Program-made: the position numbers and the translations under genes
Shown here: piece after piece, positions 1 through 8,075 of the stretch
How the letters are laid out: every line of letters starts with the position of its first letter
Position numbering within the stretch: position 1 is the stretch's first letter
The notes under the pieces: model-generated
The model's input: only the letters and a program-made list of their open reading frames with translations
What the model was told of the DNA's origin: nothing
Database searches by the model: none
DNA from: Amaricoccus solimangrovi
GTDB taxonomy: Bacteria > Pseudomonadota > Alphaproteobacteria > Rhodobacterales > Rhodobacteraceae
NCBI RefSeq assembly: GCF_006385685.1
Contig: NZ_VFRP01000011.1
Span: 1-64,000 of the forward strand
Reading direction: 5' to 3'
DNA length: 64,000 nt

Positions 1-54
1 GCCGCGCAACTCGGCCTTGAAACCGAAGCCGCCACGGTCAAACTGGCGGCGTAA
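1..54 (+). other. Possible 3' tail of a reading frame entering from the left edge
   Basis: Frame 1 is open from the first base and ends at a TAA at 52-54, encoding a short tail with the residues LGLETEAATVKLAA. The piece is too short to assign. It lies immediately beside the point (about 95) where the sulfatase similarity on the other strand stops, so it could be the end of a neighbouring gene or an insertion-sequence remnant. It may equally be non-coding. Confidence 0.2.
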
Positions 55-745
55 CCGGCGCAAAGCGCTGTCTCGAATCCGTGCCCCGGTACAATGGCTT
101 GTCCGGTTCGATCGCCTCGAGTGACCGCGGCCAGTCGATCGTTTGGTCCGCCAGATCGACGCTGAGATAGTAGTCGGGGGCGGTCGGCGTGCCGAGCGGC
201 GTCTGGTTCTCGAAGAGAAAGGGCCGGATCTGGTTCGTATCCCCCGCCATGAAGCCGTAGAAGTAGTCGAGGCCGAGCCCGTTCGGCCAGTGATCGTAGG
301 GGCCGACCGCGCTCGTCTCGTAGATCGGCGTATTGTGGTTCTTGCCGATCCAGGCGGTGGCATAGCCGTTCTGGCGCAGGATCTCGGACACGGTCGCCGT
401 GTCCTTCGGGATGATCCCCGTATAGCCGTCGTAGCCGGTGGCGAGTTCGGTGATGACGCCGGTGCCCGCCACGTTGTGGTTGCGCCCGGTCAGCAGCGCC
501 GCGCGGGTGGGCGAGCAGAGCGCCGTGGTGTGGAAGCGGGTGTAGAGTTCCCCCTCGCGCGCCAGCTCGTCCATCGCGGGCGAGGGCACGCCGCCGCCGG
601 TGACGTCGAACTGGCCGAAGCCGACATCGTCGAGCAGGACGAGCAGGACGTTCGGCGCGCCCTCGGGCGCCTTGATCGGGGCCGAGAACTGGGCCGGCCG
701 GATGGGAGGTATCGGCCGCGTGCCCCCCCGCGGACCGCCGCTCCG
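38..745 (-). pseudogene. Truncated arylsulfatase (N-terminal fragment)
   Basis: This is a sulfatase fragment of the alkaline-phosphatase superfamily, which hydrolyses sulfate esters. The minus-strand frame is open from 745 to 38. It shows the first metal-binding motif (LLVLLDDVGFGQ) and the formylglycine-type active-site motif CSPTRAALLTGR, where the Cys would be converted by a maturase. Two defects are visible. A TGA at 746-748 closes the frame upstream with no ATG, GTG or TTG between it and the conserved region; the first GTG (589) lies after the metal motif. Similarity also ends near 95, just after EPDKP, so most of the catalytic and C-terminal domain is absent (family members usually exceed 450 residues). 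The last roughly 18 residues look unrelated. I infer a dead remnant at the edge of a rearranged region. Confidence 0.75.
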
Positions 746-983
746 TCATGCTCTGCCCACCCGCGCCGGCTCCGGCGCGGCACACGGTGAAGGACGGAAA
801 ATGGCTGCGAAAACGAAGGTGCCCGAGGCGCGATCCCGCGGATGGCGGGGACAGTTCCGGTCCGCGGTCCGGGTTCGGCCCCCGAGGGGGCCATGGCAAT
901 GAGGTTCCGCCGCCAGCCGGTCCGGCGCCGCGGCCATCGGAGCGACTTCGGCCGCGGTGGCCGCCGCTTCGCGGTGTGGCCGC

Positions 984-1610
984 TCAGGCCGGTTGTTTGA
1001 AGCGATGGATGAAATCGTCCTTGGTGTTTGTCCTCGGATAGGGGGTGGCGGGGATCGGCTTGTCGAGAAAGCGACAGAGCGGCTCCCATCCTTCCGAGGC
1101 CTGAAAAACCAGCAGGCGGTCCGGCGGCACGCTGGCCTTGACCTCGGCCTCGTAGGCATTGAAGACTGCGATCGCATGTTCCCGGTCCGTCGGCCGGCCG
1201 CCGAAGGTCGTTTTCGTGACCAGGTCGCTGGCCATCGTCAGCCAAGGTTGAAGATGAGGCGGCAGCGTCGCGGGCGTGGCCATCAGCCAGGCGATCGTTT
1301 CCGAAAAGCTGTCGTACCAGCCCTCGGCGGGCCGCGTGCTCAGGATCACCTTCGCGTCCGGATAATGGGCGAGGATCTCCTTCCAGTACGCCGCCGAGGG
1401 CCAGTCCACCGTCGAGCCATAGCCCTCGAAGATCGCGTCCCAGTCGGCCTTCCCTTCGCTCGCCGCCACCCATTGCGGCACCTTGCGGTCGGGATCCTGG
1501 ATGATCTCGATCATATGATAGCAAGGACCGAGACCCAGCGTGTCGAGCGCCTCCCTCAGCGAATGCGTTCCAGTCCGGCCGAAGCCCGCGCCAACGATTT
1601 GTAGCGACAC
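984..1610 (-). CDS. Sulfotransferase family protein
   Basis: A 208-residue protein with an N-terminal P-loop-like motif GAGFGRTGTHSLREAL, which in this family (Sulfotransfer_4 type) binds the 5'-phosphosulfate group of PAPS. The later segment VILSTRPAEGWYDSFSETI matches the 3'-phosphate-binding region. The length is normal for the family. I chose GTG at 1610 because the conserved N-terminus begins there and an AGGGGG ribosome-binding site lies about six bases upstream; the frame stays open farther upstream but that extension is not conserved-looking. The substrate is unknown. It sits between a truncated sulfatase and decayed mobile DNA, so it may be cargo of the same island, yet the gene itself looks intact. 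Confidence 0.8.
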   Translation of the reverse strand: MSLQIVGAGFGRTGTHSLREALDTLGLGPCYHMIEIIQDPDRKVPQWVAASEGKADWDAIFEGYGSTVDWPSAAYWKEILAHYPDAKVILSTRPAEGWYDSFSETIAWLMATPATLPPHLQPWLTMASDLVTKTTFGGRPTDREHAIAVFNAYEAEVKASVPPDRLLVFQASEGWEPLCRFLDKPIPATPYPRTNTKDDFIHRFKQPA

Positions 1611-1683
1611 GAGTACCCCCTTCGATGTGCCAGCGGCACGCCAAGCACATCTTCCCTGATCTATTTCGAATACTGTTCTACTA

Positions 1684-2073
1684 CTATCGAAGCACTGTAT
1701 TCCTTTTGAAGGCATCGGAACATCCGATTCCTCCGCCGCGCCGGTCACATGCGCGCGCCTTGGCCCGAGCCTCCCGGCTACCGCCTCCGCGGCGGCCCGA
1801 CCAGCGGGGCCGGTAGCCACGCCCCGAACCACGCCAGCACGATCCCCCGGTCCCGAGCGCGATCAGATCCGTCGCCGTCATGAACACTTTCCCGCCGCCG
1901 AGGGCGAAGCGCGGCACCTCGACCTCGACGAAGCGCCGCGCGGCGAGCGCGAGCGAGCCGGGATCCGCGACCTGGGCGACGAGGCGGACCGTGCGATCGA
2001 CCGCCGTGGCGCCCGCGAGCGTCGCGATCAGGTTCGAGTCGATCCGCCCGAGCGGCGCGTCACGGAAGAACAT
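1684..2073 (-). CDS. Hypothetical protein, possibly a degraded fragment
   Basis: A 129-codon frame starting at ATG 2073 with a plausible GAGGT upstream. I do not recognise the protein. The first roughly 60 residues (with TVRLVAQVADPGSLALAARRF) faintly recall the beta-barrel region of membrane-fusion adaptors, but that is weak. The last 50 residues are Arg/Gly-rich, as out-of-frame high-GC DNA tends to be. Shifting frame near 1840 gives IVLAWFGAWLPAPLVG, which looks more like real protein, so a frameshift is possible. It lies between the sulfotransferase gene and a broken GTA gene and is probably not functional. Confidence 0.3.
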   Translation of the reverse strand: MFFRDAPLGRIDSNLIATLAGATAVDRTVRLVAQVADPGSLALAARRFVEVEVPRFALGGGKVFMTATDLIALGTGGSCWRGSGRGYRPRWSGRRGGGSREARAKARACDRRGGGIGCSDAFKRNTVLR

Positions 2074-2228
2074 GGCGGACCTCGTTCGAAGGATCGGAGG
2101 CGCCCCGCGCGGCGCGGGACGCGGGCGGCGCGGCGGGCTCAGCGCCCCGCGCGCTCCCCGGCGGCGGCGATCAGCGCCGCGCGCTGGCCCGCGCTCGGCG
2201 CGGCCCCGACCACGATCGCCGCGTCGGC

Positions 2229-2880
2229 TCATTCCCAGGCGAAATTGGGGCATTCCGGCCAGGGCCGCGCGTCCCAGGCCCAGACCAGCACGTTCGCCGG
2301 ATCGAGGATCGCCGAGCCGTTGTCGCGCCACCATTCAATGACAGCGCGGAGATACTGGCGCGGCATGAAGTCATCGCGGACCCCGCCCGAGAACCGCGGG
2401 AGCCCTGATTCCGAGGTATTGATCGCCGCGAATGTTCGGCTGATTGGCGCCCAAGTCGACCGCGGGGCAGCCGCTTTCGGTAAACCAGAGCGGCTTCGCG
2501 TCCGGGGTCCAGCTCGTCGCCGTGGCGGAGCGGACCCCGCCCGGGCGGTTGCGGTGCGCGTTCCCGAACCCGTCGCGGATCGCCTTTCGCCGAAAGATCC
2601 AGTCCTCGCCGTGCGCCCCGTCCGCGATCGGGGTCCGGACCCGCGCCGCGCGATCCGCGTCGCTGGCGTAGTACCAGGCGAAGTATTCCCCGCCCTCGAC
2701 GTTCGCCTTGAGATAATCGAGGTCGTAGATCGAGACGCGACCCGCCGCCGGATCGTCATCGAGATGATCGTCTCCCGGGCGCCCGTCGGCCATGGGCGGA
2801 CATTGGTCGATCGCGACGAAATCGACATGAGGCGAGGACCAGAGCGCATCGAGGTTGAAGAACACACCCCGGGCTGTCGC
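2229..2880 (-). pseudogene. GTA baseplate/TIM-barrel-like protein fragment (frameshifted)
   Basis: Two adjacent minus-strand frames together match part of the glycoside-hydrolase/TIM-barrel-like domain of the large gene-transfer-agent baseplate protein (the rcc01698 / megatron type). The first part, about 2880 to 2425, includes FNLDALWSSPHVDFVAIDQ, SIYDLDYLKANVEGGE and PIADGAHGEDW. The second, about 2432 to 2229, carries RDDFMPRQYLRAVIEWW and WAWDARPWPECPNFAWE before a TGA. Joining them needs a frame change near 2418-2432. The intact protein is well over 1,000 residues, so only a small internal slice remains. It is bounded on the right by an IS5-type transposase fragment. No other GTA structural genes occur nearby, so this is a displaced, dead copy. 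Confidence 0.8.
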
Positions 2881-2923
2881 CCGGTCGCGGCAAGCTTCGC
2901 GAGGTCCCGGACTCGGAATCCAA

Positions 2924-3328
2924 TCAACGGTAACAGAACCTTGCGAGGCCTCTGGTTGTGATGCGGATGTGGGCGACGTTGATCCATGCTTCCGCCGAGG
3001 CGACGGATTTCTCCCGGTCCTTTGCCAGACGCGGCCAGCGCCCGAGCCAGGCGAAGGGGCGTTCGACCCCCCATCGGCGCGGCAGGACTTCGAAGCCTTT
3101 CGCGGTGTCGGATCGCTTGACGATCCGTAGCGTCCAGTCGCCCATCCTGTCGAGCGCCGCCCGCAGTTTCGGCCCGGCATATCCTCCGTCCGCGAAGGCG
3201 TGCCGAAGCCAGGGACAGGCATGGCGGATGGATTTCAGGACCGCCGGCGCGCCGTCGCGATCCTGGATGTCGGCGGCATGGACCACCAGCCCGAACAGGA
3301 GGCCGATGGTGTCGACGAAGCCTCGATG
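2924..3328 (-). pseudogene. IS5-family transposase, C-terminal fragment
   Basis: The recognisable part starts abruptly at about 3320 with VDTIGLLFGLVVHAADIQDRDG and runs to a TGA at 2924-2926. It contains the second catalytic aspartate (HAFADGGYAG) and the glutamate region (GVERPFAWLGRW) of an IS5-type DDE transposase. The N-terminal half, with the first catalytic aspartate, is missing. The frame remains open upstream to 3694, but that sequence is antisense to the neighbouring IS256 fragment and is not transposase. The break coincides with the start of IS256 similarity on the opposite strand, so the two elements directly abut. Confidence 0.8.
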
Positions 3329-4291
3329 CGCTGCTGCCGGTGCTCTATTTGCGCGGCGTCTCCACCGGCGATTTCCAGGGTGAGGCCCCGAGCGCCACGG
3401 GTTCGAGCGAGCGGGCCGAACCTGGCGGCGCTGCTCGGGACGGACGCGCCGAGCCTGTCGCCCGGCGCGATCGCCCGGCTCAGCGCCGGCTGGCGGGAGG
3501 AGTATGACCGCTGGCAAGGGCGCGATCTCTCGGCGCGTCGCTACGTCTACGTTTGGGCCGACGGGGTCTACCTCCAGGCGCGCATGGAGCCTCGGGCCGA
3601 ATGCATCCTCGTGATGATCGGGGCGACGCCGGAAGGCGGAAAGGAACTGCTCGGCTTTCAGGTCGGGGTGCGGGAAAGCGCGCAGAGCTGGCACGAGTTA
3701 TTGGTCGACATCAAGGCCCGTGGGCTGGCCGTCGCCCCCGAGGTCGCCGTCGGCGACGGGGCGTTGGGGTTCTGGAAGGCCCTCGACGAAGTGTTTCCGG
3801 GCACGCGCCACCAGCGCTGCTGGTTCCACAAGATTTCGAACGTTCTGAACAAGTTCCCGAAATCCATGGGCCCGGCCGTCAAGTCCGACCCGCAGGACAT
3901 CCATCATGCCGAGACGAAAGCGGCGGCTCTGGCTGCCGTCGAGGTCTTCAAGGAAAAGTACGGCTTCAAGTTCGCCCCCGCCGTCGCTTGCCTGACCAAG
4001 GACGTCGACGCGCTGATGACGTTCTACGATTTTCCGGCCGAGCACTGGGACCACCTGCGCACGTCCAACCCGATCGAGAGCGCCTTCGCCACCGTCCGCC
4101 ACCGCGCCGTGCGCACCAAGGGCGCGTTATCGCAGAAAACCGTGAAGCTGATGGTGTTCACCCTCGTGCGCGAGGCGTCGAAGAAATGGCGTCGCCTGAA
4201 CGGCGCAAACCAGTTGCCGCGCGTCATCGAAGGCGTCAAATTCGCCGACGGCGTCGCCACGAGCGATGCCGCCCAAAGCCGCGCCGCCTGA
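3320..4291 (+). pseudogene. IS256-family (mutator-type) transposase, 5'-truncated and interrupted
   Basis: From about 3430 to the TGA at 4289-4291 one frame encodes most of a mutator-type transposase. It has YVWADGVYLQARMEP with the first catalytic Asp, AVGDGALGFWKAL with the second, RHQRCWFHK, and SNPIESAFATVRHR with the catalytic Glu. The preceding family segment LDALLPVLYLRGVSTGDFQ is present at about 3322-3378 but in another frame. About 34 extra bases separate it from LAALLGTDAPSL, so an insertion breaks the gene. Roughly the first 100 residues of a normal 400-residue protein are absent. It abuts an IS5 fragment on the left and an IS110 fragment on the right. Confidence 0.85.
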
Positions 4292-4319
4292 TCAGCACGA
4301 GTCACCCAAATTCATCCAT

Positions 4320-4435
4320 AGCTCTGTCCGCGACAGCACCCGATTGTACAGAACCGTCCCACCCGCTCCGACAGCGCAGACCTGAAAGCTGCCCTTCGCC
4401 AGGTCGATCGCCAGCATGCTGATTTTCGTCATCAT
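4320..4435 (-). pseudogene. IS110-family transposase, N-terminal fragment
   Basis: The minus strand encodes MMTKISMLAIDLAKGSFQVC and about 20 further residues up to RVLSRT, the conserved N-terminus of an IS110-type DEDD transposase, including the first catalytic Asp in IDLAKG. Similarity then stops and the frame ends within a few codons at 4292. The sequence upstream of the start (to about 4508, with the string CCCCCAGCCAGCGGCATCTCG on the minus strand) resembles the leader/left end of such elements. Only the start of the element survives, joined to the right end of the IS256 copy. Confidence 0.7.
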
Positions 4436-4513
4436 CGATGCGCCTCGGCTCGGTCCTATCGAACCTTCATGGCATACGAGATGCCGCTGGCTGGGGGTAT
4501 CCACCGCATCACT

Positions 4514-5301
4514 TCAGATCTCGCGGATGAAATCGGGGGAATAGGGATCACGTTTGCTGCTCCCGAGGTCGCGCAGGCTCAACCGGCCGAACGGGCTCAC
4601 CAGCCCGTAATGGCGCGGCGTGTTGACAGTCTCGAAGATGTTCGAGGCGTGCTCCAGTTCCTTGTTCGCGGTATCCGCGACGTGCCCTTCGCGACCCGCG
4701 CCTGCCATCACGTCCGGAACGCGACCGCGTCCTCGCAGGTAATCTGATTGATCGGTTTGTCGCCGAACACCTTGGTCATGTTCGCGACCGAGCGGATCCG
4801 CACGTTCTTCCAGCGCCGGATCTGACCTTCGTTCTTGCCCTTGAGCCGATCCGAGGTCAGCGCGACGAAGTCTTCGAGCACTTCCGAGAGGCGCGGGCGC
4901 GGGGAGGCGACCAGCCCGAGCGCCGCGTTGGGCTCGGCGCCGATCGCGACCGCGCCGCCGGGATGCACCGGGGATTCGACGCGCGCGTGCAGGGCCTCGA
5001 AGTCGCCGGCGGCGAGGTCGGTTGCCGGGCGGCAGGTGAAGCCGTGCGCTTCCGCGAGCTTGAGGGTCGCGTAATGACCCGCCTTCGCGTCGGTCGTGTT
5101 GCCGGCTTCGAGCGCTTCCCAACAGGCCCAGAGGCCCGCCGCGATCCCCGGCGCCTCGCGCTCGGAATCCGTCCTGAGCGCGATCCGGACCGGTCGTCTC
5201 GGGTCCGGCCTCTCGAATCTTCGGGGAACGCGCTGCTTGAAGCACCAGCGTCCGCCGCGTTGATACAGACAATTTCCCTCGTTGTGCCGCGCCAATGCCA
5301 T
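4514..5301 (-). pseudogene. Tyrosine-type phage integrase, N-terminal half, inactivated
   Basis: Starting at ATG 5301, the first 197 codons encode an Arab-like N-terminal region (GNCLYQRGGRWCFKQRVPRRF) and a SAM-like core-binding domain (RWKNVRIRSVANMTKVFGD, INQITCEDAVAFRT). An in-frame TGA follows at 4708-4710, where relatives have a Trp codon (FRT-stop-WQARV). A few codons later the similarity continues in another frame (DTANKELEHASNIFETVN ... YGLVSPFGRLSLRDL) and ends at 4514. The whole catalytic domain with the R-H-R-Y residues is missing. The gene begins 126 bases from the 3' end of tRNA-Gly and points away from it, the usual layout of an element integrated into a tRNA gene. Confidence 0.8.
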
Positions 5302-5426
5302 TCCCGTTCAGGTTGTCGATCGTAGCGCAATATATGGCGCAAAAATCGGGCACTCTCGCAGGGGATCGGGGGGCGTCGGTTAACGGGCTGATCTGAAGGA
5401 AATTTTCAGATGGGCACCATTTTTGA

Positions 5427-5500
5427 TGGAGCGGGTGAAGGGAATCGAACCCTCGTCACTTGCTTGGGAAGCAAAAGCTCTACCATTGAGCTACACCCGC
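5427..5500 (-). tRNA. tRNA-Gly (CCC)
   Basis: The minus strand folds as a complete 74-nt tRNA. The acceptor stem GCGGGTG pairs with CACCCGC, the D-arm is GCTCAATGGTAGAGC, and the TΨC arm is GAGGGTTCGATTCCCTT. The CCA end is encoded. The anticodon stem-loop TTTGC-TTCCCAA-GCAAG gives anticodon CCC. An integrase pseudogene begins just beyond its 3' end, making it the probable attachment site of the decayed island to the left. No second copy of its 3' end was noticed in 1-5400. Confidence 0.95.
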
Positions 5501-5597
5501 CTCGATTCCCGGAGGTATCGACAAACGCGCCGCCGGTCAAGATGCCCTCCGGCTCCGGAGGGAGCCGGGCGCGGGCGCCTTGGCCGTCCGAGCGCCG

Positions 5598-5933
5598 TCA
5601 GAGCCCGGCGGCGATGGCCTCGAGCCTCTCCGCGATGCCCGGGGCCAGCAGGCGGAGCCGCTTCACGCGCGCGCGCTCCCCGGCGAGGAGCGTGATCGCG
5701 GAACGGGGCAGGCCGAGCAGATCGGAGAGGCAGGCGATCAGCGCCGCGTTCGCCGCGCCCTCGACCGGCGGGGCGGAGACGCGCACGCGCAGGACCGGCT
5801 GGCCCCCGGCCTCGGCGAGGCCGTCGATCGCCGCCCGACCGCCCCGGGGCGTGAGCCGGACGGCGAGTTCGACGCCGCCCGGGACCTCCTTCCACGGGCG
5901 CGGCGCGGTTGGCGCGGGCGGCTGGCGTGCCAT
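5598..5933 (-). CDS. DUF167 (YggU) family protein
   Basis: A 111-residue protein of the small, widely conserved DUF167/YggU family, whose biochemical role is unsettled. The family core is visible as VRLTPRGGRAAIDGL, LRVRVSAPPVEGAANAALI and RSAITLLAGERARVKRLRL. Length is typical. The start ATG at 5933 directly abuts the stop codon of the upstream HAD phosphatase gene (TGA at 5934-5936), so the two are probably co-transcribed and translationally coupled. Downstream lies the tRNA-Gly gene. Confidence 0.88.
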   Translation of the reverse strand: MARQPPAPTAPRPWKEVPGGVELAVRLTPRGGRAAIDGLAEAGGQPVLRVRVSAPPVEGAANAALIACLSDLLGLPRSAITLLAGERARVKRLRLLAPGIAERLEAIAAGL

Positions 5934-6602
5934 TCAGGCGTCCCGCGCCACGAGCGCGTCGAGATAGGACCAGAGCGCGGGGGCGGTGAAGTCGTCGATG
6001 ATCTCATGCGCGCCCGCGCCGCGCAGCGTCTCGGGGGAGAGGCTGCTCGTCAGGCCGAAGACATGCGCCCCGGCGGCGCGGGCGGCGCGCAGGCCCGAGG
6101 GGCTGTCCTCGAAGGCGACCGAGCGCGCGGGCGTGGCGCCGAGGGCTTCCATCGCCATCCGGTAGGGCAGGGGATCGGGCTTCGGCCGCGGGCATTCCTC
6201 GCCGATCAAAAGCAGCGTCAGCCGTTCCGCGAGCCCGGCCGCGGCCAGCATCGCCTCGGCGTTCACCCGGGGCGCGTTGGTCACGACCGCCGTGCCGATC
6301 CGCTCCCGCTCCGCCCAGTCGAGCAGCGCGTGGATCCCGGCCGTGGGATCCGCGCGCCCGCCGAGCAGGTCGCGGAAGCGGCTCTCCTTGATCTCCGCGA
6401 TCTCGGCGTGGCGCGTCTCCTCGCCGGGAAAGTATTCCGCCATGATCTGCGCGTTCGGCTTGCCGATGATCCGGGTCTTGTATTCCTCGATGTCGAGGCC
6501 GCGCCCGCGCTCGGCGAAGACGGAGACGAAGGCCTTGTGATGCAGCGGGTCGGTGTCGAGGAGCGTACCGTCGAGATCGAACAGCAGGGCGGGGCGGGAC
6601 AT
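5934..6602 (-). CDS. HAD-superfamily phosphatase (beta-phosphoglucomutase/phosphoglycolate type)
   Basis: A 222-residue cytosolic HAD hydrolase. Motif I is LLFDLDGTLLDTDPLHH with the nucleophile Asp, motif II is the threonine in TAVVTNAPR, motif III the Lys in PRPKPDPLPY, and motif IV is VAFEDSPSGLRAARAAG. The cap between motifs I and II is of the small helical type seen in subfamily IA enzymes such as phosphoglycolate phosphatase or beta-phosphoglucomutase. The exact substrate cannot be read from the sequence. ATG at 6602 is chosen because it lies three codons before motif I. The downstream DUF167 gene starts directly at its stop codon. Confidence 0.85.
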   Translation of the reverse strand: MSRPALLFDLDGTLLDTDPLHHKAFVSVFAERGRGLDIEEYKTRIIGKPNAQIMAEYFPGEETRHAEIAEIKESRFRDLLGGRADPTAGIHALLDWAERERIGTAVVTNAPRVNAEAMLAAAGLAERLTLLLIGEECPRPKPDPLPYRMAMEALGATPARSVAFEDSPSGLRAARAAGAHVFGLTSSLSPETLRGAGAHEIIDDFTAPALWSYLDALVARDA

Positions 6603-6668
6603 GGGGACTCCGGAAACGGGCGACAGGGATCGCGGCTCCTTAGCACCGGGCCGGCGCCGATGCACGTC

Positions 6669-8003
6669 TCAGCGCGGGATGCGGAGCGTCGCGCGCAGGC
6701 CGCCGAGCGCCTCGCTCTCCGCGAGGTCGAGATTGCCGCCATGGCTGCGCGCGACGTCGAGCGCGATCGAGAGGCCGAGGCCGACGTTGCCGTCCTCGTC
6801 CTGTCCGCGCGCGTGGTCGAGCCGGGTGAAGGGCGAGAGCGCCCGCGCCCGGTCCTCGGGGGGAATGCCGGGGCCGTCGTCCTCGACGACGAAATCGATC
6901 GTCTTGGTCCGGAGCCGCGCGCGCAGCGTCACATGCGCGCCGTGGCGGATCGCGTTGCCGACGAGGTTCTGCACCGCGCGGGTGATCGCGCCGGGGCGCA
7001 TCTCGACGAGCCGGTTCTCCGGCGTCTCGTTCTCCTCGATGAGTTCGATCGCGGCGCCGGTGCGCCGGGCATTCTCGACGACGCGCTCCGCGAGCGCGAA
7101 GGGATCGGTCGGCGTCGTGGTCTCGAGCCCGTCGCCCCGGGCGAAGGCGAGGAACTCGCCGAGCATCCGGTCCATCTGGTCCATGTCATGCACCATGTCG
7201 CGCGCCTCCTCGCTGTCCTCCATCAGCGCGAGGGTCAGGCGCATCCGCGTCAGCGGCGTCCGGAGGTCGTGGCTGACGCCCGAGAGCATCTGCGTGCGCT
7301 GCTCGATCTGGCGCTCGATGCGCGAGCGCATCGCGAGGAAGGCCGCGCCGGCGCGGCGGACTTCCTCGGCGCCGGCGGGACGGAACGGCAGGGAGCGGCC
7401 CTTGCCGAAGGCCTCCGCCGCCTCGGCCAGCGCGCGGATCGGGCGGACCTGGTTGCGCAGGAAGATGACCGCGATCGCGGTCAGCAGGATCGAGGTTCCG
7501 ATCATCAGCACCAGAAGCTGGTGCGGATTGGAGACCGAGAGCCGGGTCCGCGGAATCGTTGCCCGCAGCGCGCCCTTGTTGGTCGCGGCGGTGACGCTCG
7601 CCACCCTCTGGTCGGTCCGCAGATCGACGGCGAGCGGGCCGGGCAGTTCCTCGCCCAGCGTCGCCGCCAGGGTGCCGCCGCTGATGTCGTAGAACACGCG
7701 CCTGAGCCCCGGCGTCACGCCGATGCCGGGCCGGAGCGTGAGTTCGAGGTCGAGCGGGGCGGAGAGCCGGTCGAGCGCCGCCCGCGCCTCCGCGACATCG
7801 CGGGCGCGGTTGACCTCGCCGATCGCGTAGCGCAGTTCGAGCCCCACGCCGCTCGTCAGCTGGTCCGTCACGCGCAGATAGTGCCGCTGGAAGAAGACGA
7901 GGCCGACGACGAGTTGCAGAAGCACGATCGGCACAAGTAGGATCGTCAGCGCCCGGCCGAAGAGGCTGGTTGGCAGGACGGTCCGGGCGGTTGGCCATTT
8001 CAT
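6669..8003 (-). CDS. EnvZ-like sensor histidine kinase
   Basis: A 444-residue membrane kinase. An N-terminal transmembrane helix (LTILLVPIVLLQLVVGLVFF) is followed by a periplasmic region of about 140 residues and a second helix (LVLMIGTSILLTAIAVIFL). A HAMP domain comes next, then the phospho-acceptor helix GVSHDLRTPLTRMRL with the His, and a HATPase_c domain with NLVGNAIRHG, EDDGPGIP and GLGLSIALDVARSHGG. Order and length match the EnvZ group of osmosensory kinases. No response-regulator gene is adjacent: the neighbours are the HAD gene downstream and a divergent MBL-fold hydrolase gene. Its partner, presumably an OmpR-type regulator, must be encoded elsewhere. Confidence 0.88.
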   Translation of the reverse strand: MKWPTARTVLPTSLFGRALTILLVPIVLLQLVVGLVFFQRHYLRVTDQLTSGVGLELRYAIGEVNRARDVAEARAALDRLSAPLDLELTLRPGIGVTPGLRRVFYDISGGTLAATLGEELPGPLAVDLRTDQRVASVTAATNKGALRATIPRTRLSVSNPHQLLVLMIGTSILLTAIAVIFLRNQVRPIRALAEAAEAFGKGRSLPFRPAGAEEVRRAGAAFLAMRSRIERQIEQRTQMLSGVSHDLRTPLTRMRLTLALMEDSEEARDMVHDMDQMDRMLGEFLAFARGDGLETTTPTDPFALAERVVENARRTGAAIELIEENETPENRLVEMRPGAITRAVQNLVGNAIRHGAHVTLRARLRTKTIDFVVEDDGPGIPPEDRARALSPFTRLDHARGQDEDGNVGLGLSIALDVARSHGGNLDLAESEALGGLRATLRIPR

Positions 8004-8075
8004 CGCAAGGCGAGCGTTACGCGGCGCCGCGCGGGGGCGCAAGCGGAAGGGCGCCCCGGGGCGCCGGGGAGGACC

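Noticed and set aside
1-5426. Second copy of the tRNA-Gly 3' end as an att site
   Set aside because: I looked for the tRNA 3' segment (GAGGGTTCGATTCCCTTC or its complement) in the first 5.4 kb and did not find it. The distal end may lie left of the window.
5580-7940. A 786-codon plus-strand frame
   Set aside because: Antisense to DUF167, HAD phosphatase and EnvZ-like genes, all of which have clear motifs.
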